A stretch of DNA of 64,000 nucleotides from Parapedobacter sp035556095 (GCF_035556095.1 NZ_DATMFT010000018.1:248001-312000); one strand, 5' to 3'; positions 26,296 through 35,860 are shown, counted from the first letter of the stretch. Made by a program: numbers and translations. The notes: generated from the letters alone by a model not told the origin.

Positions 26296-27612
26296 TTAAT
26301 TCATATGCGTTTGGATGAATGCCAGTTCGCCGGGCGGGTACGTGCCCCGTACGTCGACCTCGGTATAGCTTTGCAATTTAGTTAAAAAGAAATCAAACTT
26401 CTCCCAGTCTGAACTGAGCGCGTGTTCGTGGGTATGCAGCCACCGGAAGGTCTGCTTGAAGGGCTCCCAGCCGATCCGCTCCTGAAGCCGGATGAGCGTA
26501 TACATAAGCGCGTCGTGTGTGAAGCGCCCTTGCAGGAATGCGTTTTCGTATGAATCGCCGCCGTCCGACCGGTAATAGGTTTTGGCTCCCGTGCCGGTGT
26601 ACAGCTTGTCGCCATTCACGAACGAGCCGTTGAGCTGATCCAGGGCATAGTACATTCGGAAGTTGGCAAACAGCTCATCGTTCCAGTTCCAATAGGCGGT
26701 GGTGCCGGGATAGCGGTCGTCCCCGGCGCAGAAATCGTGAGCGATCTCGTGCATGATGCCGAACTCCCAATCGCCGCGCTCGGCTACGCTGCGCAGCGAG
26801 GCGGGCACGTGAACGCGGTGCCAGATGATGGGATTGCCGGCATATGCCCACGAACGGGGGTATTGGTCAACCGCCAAAATGGTAATGGGTTCGCCGCCGT
26901 AGGGCGCCTCGCCGATGAGGTCGGTATAGGCACCATACACGCGGTCGAGCTTCTCCATCCAGTCGGTGAGTGCTTGCTCGCTGACCACGGCAGCATCTTC
27001 GGGCCGGACGCGCAGGCGCAGGTGCTTGCTCGACAGGGTGTAGAAGTCCTGCTTTTCGAGTTTCAGGTTCTTGAAATAGGCGGTGCCGGTCGACCGGTTG
27101 CCGTTCAGGCCCAAGCTAAGGCATAATGCCACGCGGCCGTCTGCCGGTGTCTGGAAGACCATTGACCTAGACCTGAAGTCGGCAATGCCCACCAGGTCTT
27201 GCGACGTCATGAACCACTCATCGGCGATGGTGATAGTGGCGCCATGAGCGCCGGAGACGTTTTCGACCTTGACATCGGCCGAGAACCGGTAGATCGCATC
27301 GGGTTCCAGCGTGAGGGGGAGTAACGTGTGGGTGACGACCTCATCGGTCGATTGCACCCGCAGGGTGAGCCCCTCGGGCGTGGCAGCGGCGTTAGACCAC
27401 GCGAAGTCGGCCTGCCCGTGATGGGATTCGTGTTTCCAATCGGCAGCGTCATAGATCCACAAGAGGCCGGGATAGTCGGCGGGGTCGAGCTGTTTTTCGT
27501 CCGGCTTAGGGTCTACGGGACCAGGGCCGTCTTTATCGCCCGCACCGGATTTGGTGCACGACCATGTTCCGGCGGAAGCCAGGTAAAGCAACGTAATGGC
27601 TATAATTCTCAT
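26296..27612 (-). CDS. M60-like gluzincin metallopeptidase lipoprotein
   Basis: The 438-residue product has a lipoprotein signal with the cysteine at residue 19 (TWSCTKSG). Residues 60-190 look like a carbohydrate-binding-type jelly roll (VENVSGAHGATITIADEW). The C-terminal domain has HEIAH at 288-292 and a downstream glutamate in NDELFANF (E313), which fit the zinc ligands and base of a gluzincin peptidase of the M60-like (enhancin-like) group. Such enzymes often attack glycoproteins carrying O-glycans. It lies in an operon with glycan-degrading proteins, which suggests the substrate is a glycoprotein, although some related proteins in Bacteroidota are uncharacterised. Confidence 0.78.
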   Translation of the reverse strand: MRIIAITLLYLASAGTWSCTKSGAGDKDGPGPVDPKPDEKQLDPADYPGLLWIYDAADWKHESHHGQADFAWSNAAATPEGLTLRVQSTDEVVTHTLLPLTLEPDAIYRFSADVKVENVSGAHGATITIADEWFMTSQDLVGIADFRSRSMVFQTPADGRVALCLSLGLNGNRSTGTAYFKNLKLEKQDFYTLSSKHLRLRVRPEDAAVVSEQALTDWMEKLDRVYGAYTDLIGEAPYGGEPITILAVDQYPRSWAYAGNPIIWHRVHVPASLRSVAERGDWEFGIMHEIAHDFCAGDDRYPGTTAYWNWNDELFANFRMYYALDQLNGSFVNGDKLYTGTGAKTYYRSDGGDSYENAFLQGRFTHDALMYTLIRLQERIGWEPFKQTFRWLHTHEHALSSDWEKFDFFLTKLQSYTEVDVRGTYPPGELAFIQTHMN

Positions 27613-27666
27613 GCGTTAAATCGAAAGTAAGCCGGGCGGCTGCGGCCACCCGGCGGAATGCATTAA

Positions 27667-28629
27667 TCAGAAGGCCTCCACTTCGGCGATGCACGTGTGG
27701 TTGGAGTCGGTGAACGATCGGTTGACCACGATCTTGACGTAGCGCCCATCGATCGTTTTCTGGCCGTTGTCGATGAAGGACACCTCATTTTCAGCCACGT
27801 CGCCATCCAACGCGTACGCGCCGGCAGCTGTCCAATTGACCTCGTCGTCGCTCACCAGTATCTCGATATCCAACGGGCGCCCCGGTGCCCAGCTGCTGCG
27901 GCCGAATATCCGTAAGCCGTGCACGGCTTGCGTGCTCCCCAGGTCGATGACCAGGTAGTGGGGATGCGCCGGATTGACATCGCGGTACTGGGTATGCCAG
28001 AAGGTGTCCGGGTTGCCATCGATGGCGTGTTTGGCGTGGCCGTTGTCGGGGCCTTCGCCTACGGTTTCTTCGGAGCTGAAGCTGGTGATCTCCCACGAAG
28101 TTTTGGACAGCTCGGTATAGGCCGTGCGCACCACGAAGTAGGTGACACGGAGTTGCTCGTTGACGGGGTATTGGCCGCCTTCGGCCGCAGCCAGCCGCAC
28201 CGGTAGCATGTACTGCTTACGGGCATCGATGCTTTCATGCTCCGTATGCACATCGATGCGCAGCACATCGGAGCTGAGCTCGCCCTTCTTAAGTACGGCT
28301 TCCAAGCCTTCCATCGTATAGCTCGCCTCGGGCAGCAGCTCGTAGGCCGTGAAATTGGCTGTGTTGTAGGTTGCCACCAGTTCGGAGGCGATCTCAAAGC
28401 GGCAATGGATGTCTTGCGACGGGTAGTTGACCCCGCCGAAGGACGCACCGAAATAGAGCGGTTGAGCATCGGATTCGATGGCCAGGCTCTTGATATTGGG
28501 CAGATCGTAAGCTTGTGTCATGTAGACCTGCGCAAAGCGGTCGGGATTTTCGAAACCCGTGTCTTTGCCGCACGCCAGCGCCAGTAACGCCATGCCCAAG
28601 CCGATGGATATATTCTTGATGTTGTTCAT
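27667..28629 (-). CDS. DUF1735 and F5/8 type C domain surface lipoprotein
   Basis: This 320-residue lipoprotein has its lipobox cysteine at about residue 20 (LLALACGKDTG). Residues 30-170 match the DUF1735-type beta-sandwich found in Bacteroidota surface glycan-binding proteins (AQVYMTQAYDLPNIK, YMLPVRLAAAEGG). The C-terminal half is a discoidin-like F5/8 type C domain (HAIDGNPDTFWHTQY, LVIDLGSTQAVHGLRIFGR). It is placed directly after SusD, where SusE/F-like glycan-binding lipoproteins usually lie. It should bind the target glycan on the cell surface and is not expected to be an enzyme. Confidence 0.88.
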   Translation of the reverse strand: MNNIKNISIGLGMALLALACGKDTGFENPDRFAQVYMTQAYDLPNIKSLAIESDAQPLYFGASFGGVNYPSQDIHCRFEIASELVATYNTANFTAYELLPEASYTMEGLEAVLKKGELSSDVLRIDVHTEHESIDARKQYMLPVRLAAAEGGQYPVNEQLRVTYFVVRTAYTELSKTSWEITSFSSEETVGEGPDNGHAKHAIDGNPDTFWHTQYRDVNPAHPHYLVIDLGSTQAVHGLRIFGRSSWAPGRPLDIEILVSDDEVNWTAAGAYALDGDVAENEVSFIDNGQKTIDGRYVKIVVNRSFTDSNHTCIAEVEAF

Positions 28630-28647
28630 TTCTATTGTCTGATTAAG

Positions 28648-30438
28648 TTACCAACCGGGGTTTTGTACGAGATTGCTGTTGCGGTCCATTTCCGACTGCG
28701 GGATGGGGAACAGGTAATATTCCTTGCGGAACACCCGCCGTTCGAAGACGGTCCGTTGGTAATAAGCGGGGTCATGCAGCGACGTGCCTGCGCCGGTATT
28801 CATGCCCCAGAATTCGCCGCCATCGGTCTGATCGGCGATTTTCCACCGCCGGGTGTCCGACCAGCGCAGGTTTTCGATGGCCAGCTCAATGCGGCGCTCG
28901 TGGCGGATACGCTCACGCATTTCGGATTGGCCCAGGCTCTCGGGCACGCCCGGAAGGCCAGCCCGCTCGCGGATGGCGTTGAGGTAGGTGGCGATATCGG
29001 GATGCCCCGGCGACGATTCGTTGAGCGCTTCAACGTAGCTCAGCAGCACTTCCGCATAGCGATAGAGGATATACGGCCGGGAGATGAACTGCGAATTGCG
29101 CACATCTGAGTTGGGCGATACATTTTTGCCCACGATGTAGCCCGTGTGGGGGTAGTCACGCGCGCCGTCGCGCCCCGACGACCCAGTGCGGAAGAACTCC
29201 ATCCGCTGGTCGCCGTTGACGCGCGACGGGTAGTAGGATCCATTGTACAGCACCGTGACATAAAACCGGGGCTCCCGGTTGACGTACATCATGTAGGTGC
29301 CCGCTTCGGTATACTTACCGTCGGCTTGTGAGAAGCCGTTTTCGACGTAGTCGGTACCGGGTTCGTCGATGCGCTTGCCGGATGCGGTTTCGTAGGCATC
29401 CACCAGCTGCTGCGTAATCGAGTAGCTGGGCCAGCCGCCAATGGGGCGGGGGGCGGTATGCTTCTCGTAAGGCCAGCCGAGGTCGCTGTTCTTGCGGGCG
29501 AAGAGCACTTCGTTGTTCCAAGGGGTAAGGAAGATATCCCGGTAGGAACGGTAGGGGTCGATGTTGCCGTCGTCGCCGGCCACTTTATACAGCCCCAGGA
29601 TATCGAGGTCGATCAGGTCTTTAGCGGCCTTCGCCGCCCGCTCCCATTTGGTGGCATCGTATTGAGTGTTGAACAGGGGCGTACCGTCGGGATTGTTCAC
29701 ATCGACGTATTCGGTATTGCCATTGAACTGCGGACTGGCGGCATAGAGCAGGAGGCGGCTTTTCACGGCCATGCAGGCTACTTTGGTGGCGCGGCCGTAG
29801 TCGCGTTCGCTCTGCGCCGTGAAGTGCAGCGGCAGGTCTACGGCGGCTAGGTCTAGTTCGCTGACGATGTAGTCGACGCACGCGTCGTACGGCATGCGGG
29901 GCAGGTTCATCTTGGGGTCGCTCCCCTCCAGGTCGCTATCGATGATCTCATCGCCGATGATGATGACGGGGCCATATTGCCGCAGCAGGTTGAAATAAAA
30001 AAACGCGCGCAGGAAACGGGCTTCGGCTTTGTACTGTTTGATTAGCTGGGGGCCACCGGCCATGCCCTGCAGCTCGCGGTTCTCCTCGATGTGCAGGATG
30101 AAATAAGTGGCTTGGCGGATGCCCCGGTAATAGTCGTGCCAAAAATTGTAATTGCCGGAAGCGGCGTTCCAGTTGCCGATATTCAAGGGATAGGCGGGCG
30201 ACTCGCTATAGGGCACATCGAAATCGTCCGATAGCGGATCGAACGGCACCCCACCCTTGCGGTCGGCTTCGTCGCGCACGTAGCTGTAGGCATGGGCCAG
30301 GAACTCTTCGGAATATTGCTTGCTTTGAAACACCAGGTCCAGCGTCAGCTGGTCGTCGGGCATCTGATCGAAAAAGCTATTACACGCCTGCAGAAGCGAC
30401 AGCGACAGGAGGGTTAATAAAAGATATATGCGTCTCAT
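28648..30438 (-). CDS. RagB/SusD-family glycan-binding lipoprotein (first locus)
   Basis: This 596-residue protein has a lipoprotein signal with cysteine at residue 19 (LLQACNSFFDQ). It has the SusD tetratricopeptide pattern, including FWHDYYRGIRQATYFI, AEARFLRAFFYFNLLRQYGP, VACMAVKSRLLLYAASPQFN and the C-terminal LNAIRERAGLPG with the closing PIPQSEMDRNSNLVQNPGW. It lids the SusC channel and recognises the glycan. It follows SusC by 23 bases. Confidence 0.97.
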   Translation of the reverse strand: MRRIYLLLTLLSLSLLQACNSFFDQMPDDQLTLDLVFQSKQYSEEFLAHAYSYVRDEADRKGGVPFDPLSDDFDVPYSESPAYPLNIGNWNAASGNYNFWHDYYRGIRQATYFILHIEENRELQGMAGGPQLIKQYKAEARFLRAFFYFNLLRQYGPVIIIGDEIIDSDLEGSDPKMNLPRMPYDACVDYIVSELDLAAVDLPLHFTAQSERDYGRATKVACMAVKSRLLLYAASPQFNGNTEYVDVNNPDGTPLFNTQYDATKWERAAKAAKDLIDLDILGLYKVAGDDGNIDPYRSYRDIFLTPWNNEVLFARKNSDLGWPYEKHTAPRPIGGWPSYSITQQLVDAYETASGKRIDEPGTDYVENGFSQADGKYTEAGTYMMYVNREPRFYVTVLYNGSYYPSRVNGDQRMEFFRTGSSGRDGARDYPHTGYIVGKNVSPNSDVRNSQFISRPYILYRYAEVLLSYVEALNESSPGHPDIATYLNAIRERAGLPGVPESLGQSEMRERIRHERRIELAIENLRWSDTRRWKIADQTDGGEFWGMNTGAGTSLHDPAYYQRTVFERRVFRKEYYLFPIPQSEMDRNSNLVQNPGW

Positions 30439-30461
30439 TCGTTATTCTTCGTTGATGGTTC

Positions 30462-33400
30462 TTAAAAATTCAGGGTTGCGCCGAAGCTATACGTCGCCAC
30501 ATTGGGGTACGTAGACCCCCGGCCATTGCCCAACTCGACATCCCAGAGTTTGAACTCCGACAGGGTAAGCAGGTTGATGCCCGAAAAGAAGATGTTTGCG
30601 CCCCGCAGGCCCGCCTTGGCCACAAAGGCTTTGGGTAGGTCGTATGCAAACTGCAGCGATTTCAAGCGGAGGTACCGGCCGTTTTGCAGCCAGTGCGTGC
30701 TGGTAACGTTGTTGGCATTGAGCTCGCCGATGCTCAGGCGGGGGTAAAACGCATCCGGGTTGGGGTTCGCTTCGGTCCACCGGTCGCCGATGTTGCTCAT
30801 CAGGTTACCGTTGTTGGTGCTGAACCGGAACGGGAAGACGCCTTCGCCGTTGACGAGGATATCCACGTTGCTGATGCCCTGGAAGAGTGCCGATAGCGTG
30901 AAGGCCTTGTAGCCGAACGTGAAGCCGGCGCCATAGACGATCTCGGGGATGTCGCCGTAACCGATGGGCACCTCGTCGTTGCTGTCAATTTTCCCGTCGC
31001 CGTTGATGTCTTTGTAGCGGATGTCGCCTGGCCGCACGGTGCCGGTATGGAAGGGGGCATTGGCAATCTCGGCTTCATCCTTGAAGTAACCGAGGGCAAT
31101 GCGGCCGAAGTTCTGGCCGACCTTGCGCCCTTTGCGGTATTGCCATTCGTATGGCCAGGGGCGGTCGTCCTCCACCACTTCGTTGCGATTGAAGGTGAAG
31201 TTGCCCAATACCTGCAGACGGACGTCGCCCCACGCCTTCTGGAAAGTGAGCTGCCCTTCGATGCCTTGGTTGTCTACTTTGCCGATATTGCCATAGGGTG
31301 CGTTGCGTACGCCAAGGTAACCGGGCAAGCCCTGCCGACGCAGGAAGATGTCTTCGCGGTGCTCCTTGAACAGGTCGGCTTGGATATTCAGCATGCTGTT
31401 GAAAAACCAAGCTTCGATGCCGAGGTTGTACTTGATGGAGGTTTCCCACCCCACGTTGACACCGATTTCATTCTGCGCCTTACCGTTATACCCGTAGCTC
31501 TGGTCTTTGCCGAATTGGTAACCGTCTACATTCTCGTATACGGTATTGAGGTAGGCAAAGCGGCGGCCGCCGATATTGCTGTTACCCACCTTACCCCAGG
31601 TGGCGCGGAATTTCAGAAAGTTCATCACCGGCTTGACGCCTTCGAAGAACGGCTCTTCAGAGACTACCCATCCCAGGCCCACCGACGGGAAAAAGCCATA
31701 CCGCTTTTCGGGCGCAAAGTTCTCAGACCCGTTATAGCCGAAGTTGACCTCGCCGAGGTATTTATTCCGGAAGGAATAGGTACCCCTGCCGGCGATGCCG
31801 AGGCTGCGGTAAGGCAGGGAAGACTCCAGGTTGTCCGCCTGCGAATTGGACTGGTCGCTGAGGTTGAAGAGGAACATGCCCGTGACGTTGTGGTCACCCA
31901 CGGTTTTAACGTAGTTCAGCGCGGACTCGACGTACAGCTGCCGCGATCCGGCCGCCTCTTTGTTATAGCTCAGGAAGCGTGATCCGGTGTATTTCTGGAT
32001 GAATTCCAGCTCGCCCTCGGCGTTGCGCCGCTCGGCATGCCAAGTGTCAGATGCTTTCGTGCGGTTCTGTTTGTTGTAGTTGGATGCATCGAACGAAGCC
32101 ATGGCCGTAAACGACAGGCCGTCGAGCACGAAGGGCAGCTGCTGGGTGATGCGCAGGTTGGACATCACGTTGTTGTCCCAATAAGTGGAATACCCGGTTT
32201 GGGTGAGGAGGGCATAGGGGCTGGTGAGGCCACTGGTGCTGAGGTCGCCAATGCGCCCGTCGGGATACCGCGCGGGGAATGATATGGGCGTACGCTCATA
32301 CGCGGCCCCGAAGATGGCGCCCTCACCCCTGCCGGGCGAATTGCCCACCATGAGGTATCCCTGAATGCCCAGCTGGATATCGGTGGTGACCGTAGGCTTG
32401 AAGGTCAGGTTGGTAGTGACGTTGAACCGCTTGGCTTTAGACTGGAAGTCATAGTCGATGGTCTCCACGTCGCGGTACTGCCCCTCCTCTTGGTAGTAGC
32501 CCAGGCCAACGTAGTAGGTGGCGCGGTCGAAACCGCCGTCGATGTTGGCGTTGATGGAGCGCATGCGGCCAAAATCGCGGAACAGCTCATCGAACCAGTC
32601 GACGTTGGGCGACAGGTACGGGTCGGCACCGTCGCGCGTTTCCTGTATTTTTTCTTGCGAGTAGGTTGGCGTTTGCCCCATATTGATGTTTGCTTCGTTG
32701 ACCATCTCCATGAAGGTGGGGCCATCGGCAAACTCGGGAAGCTTCACGAACCGGGTGATGCCCTCGTTGTAGCGCACGTTGAAGCGCGGCTTGCCGGGCG
32801 ACCCTTTTTTGGTGGTGAGGATGATGACCCCATTGGCACCACGCACGCCATATACGGCCGTGGCTGAGGCGTCTTTGAGCACCGTGAAGCTCTCGATATC
32901 CTCGGGATCGATGTTGCTGAAGCTGCGCGGTACGCCATCTACAAGGATCAGTGGCCGGCTCAGACCGGCGTCGAGCGTGGCAATGCCGCGTATCCAGATA
33001 TCTGAGCCATCATACCCGGGCTCGCCTTTGCGCTGCACGGCGATGATGCCGGGGATGCGGCCAATGATGGAGTTGGACAGGTTGCGCACGGGGAGCTTCA
33101 GTTCTTCCGGCTTGATGGTGGCTTGCGAACCCACCACACTGATTTTCTTCTGCTGGCCAAAGCCCACCACCACGACTTCGTCCAGGCTCGACTCTTCGGC
33201 GGCCTGAAGCACCACGTTGAGCGTGCGCTGGGCGCCCGGTGTGATCCGCTGTTCCACGTAGCCGAGGTAGGTGAATACCAAGGTGGCATTTGGCGGCGCG
33301 GCGAGCACGAAGCGACCATTGATGTCGGTAGCCGATCCGATCTGGGGGCTACCCGCCACATAGACGGTTACGCCGGTGAGGAAGTTGCCCGCCGTATCTT

Positions 33401-33833
33401 GCACCGTGCCGGTAATCTCTGCGGGCTGGGGCGCGGCAGCGGTAACGGGCATCGCTTCGGTATGCTTGGGCCGCGGCTTGAGTAAAACGAAGCCATCCTT
33501 CACCTCATAGGTGAGGTTGTATTGGCTAAGCACATCGGCCAATATGACTTTCACCTTCTTATTGGCCGAGTAGGTAACCTCGGGCGACGACGGCAATGCC
33601 GATGGCTGATACGCCAACGGTACACCCGTTTGCCGCTGCAGCTGCTCCAGTGCCTTGGCGAGCGGCAGGCCGTTGAACGCAACATGCGCCCGTTTCTCAA
33701 GCTCGTGTTGTGAATATCCGGGATTGGCAGCGAACACTAAGCCTAATGCCATGGCCGACACGCAAACAAACACCGATAACCGCATAATGAATTTAGATGA
33801 TATACAACTACTTAAACATATAATTTTTTGCAT
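30462..33833 (-). CDS. SusC/RagA-family TonB-dependent transporter with STN domain (first locus)
   Basis: The 1123-residue product (1107 if the ATG at 33785 is used) has a signal sequence ending GYSQ and then an STN domain (residues 45-120, PLAKALEQLQRQTGVPLAYQ), which relays to FecR. A carboxypeptidase-like regulatory domain follows (TGVTVYVAGSPQIGSATDI). The TonB-box region DEVVVVGFG comes next, then the plug (IIGRIPGIIAVQRKGEPGYD, TAVYGVRGANGVIILTTKKG) and a C-terminal barrel ending TYSFGATLNF. It imports an oligosaccharide across the outer membrane with TonB energy. The presence of STN plus FecR and ECF sigma genes in the same locus points to trans-envelope control. The 200 bases upstream hold no housekeeping-type promoter I can recognise, as expected for an ECF-controlled promoter. 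Confidence 0.97.
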   Translation of the reverse strand: MQKIICLSSCISSKFIMRLSVFVCVSAMALGLVFAANPGYSQHELEKRAHVAFNGLPLAKALEQLQRQTGVPLAYQPSALPSSPEVTYSANKKVKVILADVLSQYNLTYEVKDGFVLLKPRPKHTEAMPVTAAAPQPAEITGTVQDTAGNFLTGVTVYVAGSPQIGSATDINGRFVLAAPPNATLVFTYLGYVEQRITPGAQRTLNVVLQAAEESSLDEVVVVGFGQQKKISVVGSQATIKPEELKLPVRNLSNSIIGRIPGIIAVQRKGEPGYDGSDIWIRGIATLDAGLSRPLILVDGVPRSFSNIDPEDIESFTVLKDASATAVYGVRGANGVIILTTKKGSPGKPRFNVRYNEGITRFVKLPEFADGPTFMEMVNEANINMGQTPTYSQEKIQETRDGADPYLSPNVDWFDELFRDFGRMRSINANIDGGFDRATYYVGLGYYQEEGQYRDVETIDYDFQSKAKRFNVTTNLTFKPTVTTDIQLGIQGYLMVGNSPGRGEGAIFGAAYERTPISFPARYPDGRIGDLSTSGLTSPYALLTQTGYSTYWDNNVMSNLRITQQLPFVLDGLSFTAMASFDASNYNKQNRTKASDTWHAERRNAEGELEFIQKYTGSRFLSYNKEAAGSRQLYVESALNYVKTVGDHNVTGMFLFNLSDQSNSQADNLESSLPYRSLGIAGRGTYSFRNKYLGEVNFGYNGSENFAPEKRYGFFPSVGLGWVVSEEPFFEGVKPVMNFLKFRATWGKVGNSNIGGRRFAYLNTVYENVDGYQFGKDQSYGYNGKAQNEIGVNVGWETSIKYNLGIEAWFFNSMLNIQADLFKEHREDIFLRRQGLPGYLGVRNAPYGNIGKVDNQGIEGQLTFQKAWGDVRLQVLGNFTFNRNEVVEDDRPWPYEWQYRKGRKVGQNFGRIALGYFKDEAEIANAPFHTGTVRPGDIRYKDINGDGKIDSNDEVPIGYGDIPEIVYGAGFTFGYKAFTLSALFQGISNVDILVNGEGVFPFRFSTNNGNLMSNIGDRWTEANPNPDAFYPRLSIGELNANNVTSTHWLQNGRYLRLKSLQFAYDLPKAFVAKAGLRGANIFFSGINLLTLSEFKLWDVELGNGRGSTYPNVATYSFGATLNF

Positions 33834-34036
33834 ATTTGCATAACTGAATAGGGTAAATAATTTGTATTGACTCAGGTAGCTGCAACAAGTTTCTCAGGCT
33901 TGGCGTTGCACCTACCATTCAGTGAAGGAGTCGGTGAAACATGGTTTTGCCGACTTTGTTGTTTTGGGCCGAGGCTCATTATTCGGGGGCTTTTTTCTTC
34001 TTCATCATCAGGTTGGTTAGTTATCGAAGTTTACGA

Positions 34037-35134
34037 TCAGCACCCCCGCCCTCGGAGATGCCATGTTTCTTGTATTTTCACTACACTGCCCTGCCGCAGG
34101 CGCGCCAACGTACTCAACACTTGTTCGAGGGGTTTGTTCATGGCTGGAAGGGTAACTTCACAGCCGCTGATGGTCTCCTCAACCGCAATTTCTTCGCCGT
34201 AATAACGGGTTAGCTGTTTGGCGATCTGCCCGATAGGCGTGTTATAAAAAGCGAGTTCACCCGCCCGCCAGTTGGGAGCGCTGCCCTGTCCGATCTCCAG
34301 TATACCCGATACGGTATCTACCGATACATATTGATCTGCAGTGACGAATGCCTCGTTGCGTGGGCCTTCAGCGGCCCATGCGTCGTCTACCCGTGCCGGC
34401 TGGCGCAGACCAACCCTCGCTTGCCAGGATGCTGATCGATCCAAGGTCTGCTGTACGATCGCTTGTGGTATACGCACCACTTGGACCTTTCCTTCAGCCA
34501 CCGCAATACCGGGCGCCAAGTCGGTATCTACGTTGAAGGCGGTGCCCAATACTTTGGTGGTAAAATCTTTCCCTACCACGAAAAACGGCTGCTGCGGGTT
34601 GCGCGATACATCAAAAAAAGCTTCGCCAGCTAAATGTACCACGCGCTGTGTGCCGCCGAATTCTTGCGGGTAGGACAGGGTGGAGCTGCCATTGAGGTAA
34701 ACCACGGAACTATCGGGCAGCACAAGGCGCTGCTGTTCGCCAGCTGTGGTGGCAACCTGCTGCCAAACGACCGGTTCGGCAGCATTGCGCTGAAGGAAAT
34801 AAGCAGCGCCCAACAGGCACACCAGCGCGGCCGCCGCGGGGATGCGCCATCGAGGAATACGGCGGATGGCCTTTTCGGGGGCAACCCACCGCCAGATGTC
34901 GGCCCGCATGCGCGTGGCCCGGGTGTCATCAAGCACGTCGTGGGGGGCTGCGCCACCGGGAGCGGCGTTGCCACGGGTCGCTTCCCCGAACGAATGGCGC
35001 ATATCGCGCAGCAGCGCCTTCAGCGTCTCATGCTTTTCCGCATGTCCCAGTAATTCTGCCCGCTCCGCTTCCGAAATCGTATCCGACCGGTATTTACGGA
35101 GGAGCGCTTCGATACGTGATGACTCGTTTTCCAT
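34037..35134 (-). CDS. FecR-family anti-sigma factor (first locus)
   Basis: This 365-residue protein has an N-terminal cytoplasmic part, a membrane segment (IPAAAALVCLLGAAYFL) and the periplasmic FecR domain with LPDSSVVYLNGSSTLSYP and FDVSRNPQQPFFVVGKDFT. A C-terminal DUF4974-like domain follows (LAFYNTPIGQIAKQLTRYYG, PLEQVLSTLARLRQG). It should hold an ECF sigma factor inactive until the SusC STN domain signals. No sigma gene is adjacent; the nearest free candidate is at 21959-22555, at the far end of the operon. It is transcribed in the same direction as SusC, with a gap of about 200 bases between them. Confidence 0.92.
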   Translation of the reverse strand: MENESSRIEALLRKYRSDTISEAERAELLGHAEKHETLKALLRDMRHSFGEATRGNAAPGGAAPHDVLDDTRATRMRADIWRWVAPEKAIRRIPRWRIPAAAALVCLLGAAYFLQRNAAEPVVWQQVATTAGEQQRLVLPDSSVVYLNGSSTLSYPQEFGGTQRVVHLAGEAFFDVSRNPQQPFFVVGKDFTTKVLGTAFNVDTDLAPGIAVAEGKVQVVRIPQAIVQQTLDRSASWQARVGLRQPARVDDAWAAEGPRNEAFVTADQYVSVDTVSGILEIGQGSAPNWRAGELAFYNTPIGQIAKQLTRYYGEEIAVEETISGCEVTLPAMNKPLEQVLSTLARLRQGSVVKIQETWHLRGRGC

Positions 35135-35258
35135 GCTGCTTTTTTAAGGTAATACCGGAAAAGTAGCAACGTGGGGGGGTGGGAGGGAAAAAATAATTTT
35201 ATAGCCCAACAATCCGGGCGGTTATTTGTATATCCTTAAACGGCTAAACAGCTCGGAT

Positions 35259-35444
35259 ATGAATGTAAAGCGAATTTTCGGCACCATCCTTACCATATTG
35301 GGTATTGGGGGCCTCATCTACACCGGTGCCATGGTGGTACAGCAAACGGGCGGGACGCGTGAGCTGATTGTGGTGGGCGTCATCGGGTTGATCTTTTTCC
35401 TGTCGGGCATTTCGCTGGTGCGCAATACCCGGGATAAAGAGTAG
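35259..35444 (+). CDS. Small two-helix membrane protein
   Basis: From the ATG at 35259 the product has 61 residues (MNVKRIFGTILTILGIGGLI...). It has two hydrophobic helices, at about residues 6-24 and 37-56, and a charged C-terminus (RNTRDKE). Proteins of this size and pattern are common in Sphingobacteriaceae and unassigned. A longer start at 35226 is possible but less likely. Its stop lies 2 bases before the duplicated sulP end fragment at 35447. Confidence 0.65.
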   Translation: MNVKRIFGTILTILGIGGLIYTGAMVVQQTGGTRELIVVGVIGLIFFLSGISLVRNTRDKE

Positions 35445-35446
35445 CC

Positions 35447-35565
35447 TTATACGTGGGGTCTTCTGCCAACGTAACCACGATAATACCTTCGGCTTTCTTG
35501 AGCTTACTGCGGCAGTCGGTGCTGAGGTGCTTCAACACCACGTGTTTGATTGCCGCCGAATAGCG
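35447..35565. repeat. Displaced copy of the sulP 3' end (copy A)
   Basis: These 119 bases match 36175-36293, inside the intact sulP gene, at 112 positions. The first 83 bases (35447-35529) are identical. The seven differences all lie in the remaining part. On the minus strand the copy encodes the STAS-domain tail ending DPTYK, but it lacks the last five sulP codons and is not attached to a gene. Confidence 0.9.
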
Positions 35566-35597
35566 CTTGCTTTTAACAGCAAGATTAGCTAGATTTG
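35566..35597 (+). promoter_or_regulatory. Promoter of the VapBC-type module
   Basis: CTTG at 35566-35569 is followed after 20 bases by TAGATTTG at 35590-35597, close to the Bacteroidota promoter form. It starts exactly where the sulP-like repeat ends and lies 26 bases before the antitoxin ATG. Confidence 0.5.
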
Positions 35598-35623
35598 TGT
35601 CTAAGTAAGAATATCCGACCGCT

Positions 35624-35860
35624 ATGGAATTGATTGTTAAATCGAATAATGAGCAAAGCATCGCTAAGATTATTGCATTGGCAAGGAAACTAAAGGTAAG
35701 CGTGGAGAGAAAAACTACGTCGGTTGACGAATCGCGAGCGGATGCGTTGAAGGATCGTATATTAAATTTTAAAGCTACAAACAAAAGTCAGTTCGGAGAC
35801 GCAGCAGAATGGGAGAGACGAGAACGGGAAGACCGTGATTTGCCATTGTTATGTGTCTGA
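35624..35860 (+). CDS. VapB-like antitoxin, altered at its C-terminal end
   Basis: This 78-residue protein starts MELIVKSNNEQSIAKIIALA and has an N-terminal strand-helix unit like two other antitoxins in the window. The C-terminal stretch GDAAEWERREREDRDLPL is typical of antitoxins that pair with PIN toxins (usually D-P-x-x-W-x-R-x-x-R-x-D-R-x-L-P). The last residues LCV are read from what was toxin sequence, because a deletion has joined the two genes. It may still be stable and able to repress its promoter, but it no longer has an intact partner here. Confidence 0.7.
   Translation: MELIVKSNNEQSIAKIIALARKLKVSVERKTTSVDESRADALKDRILNFKATNKSQFGDAAEWERREREDRDLPLLCV

Noticed and set aside
31047..31982. 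Open frame of 311 codons opposite the first SusC gene
   Set aside because: Shadow of a conserved transporter gene in G+C-rich sequence; the composition of the translation is that of an antisense frame.
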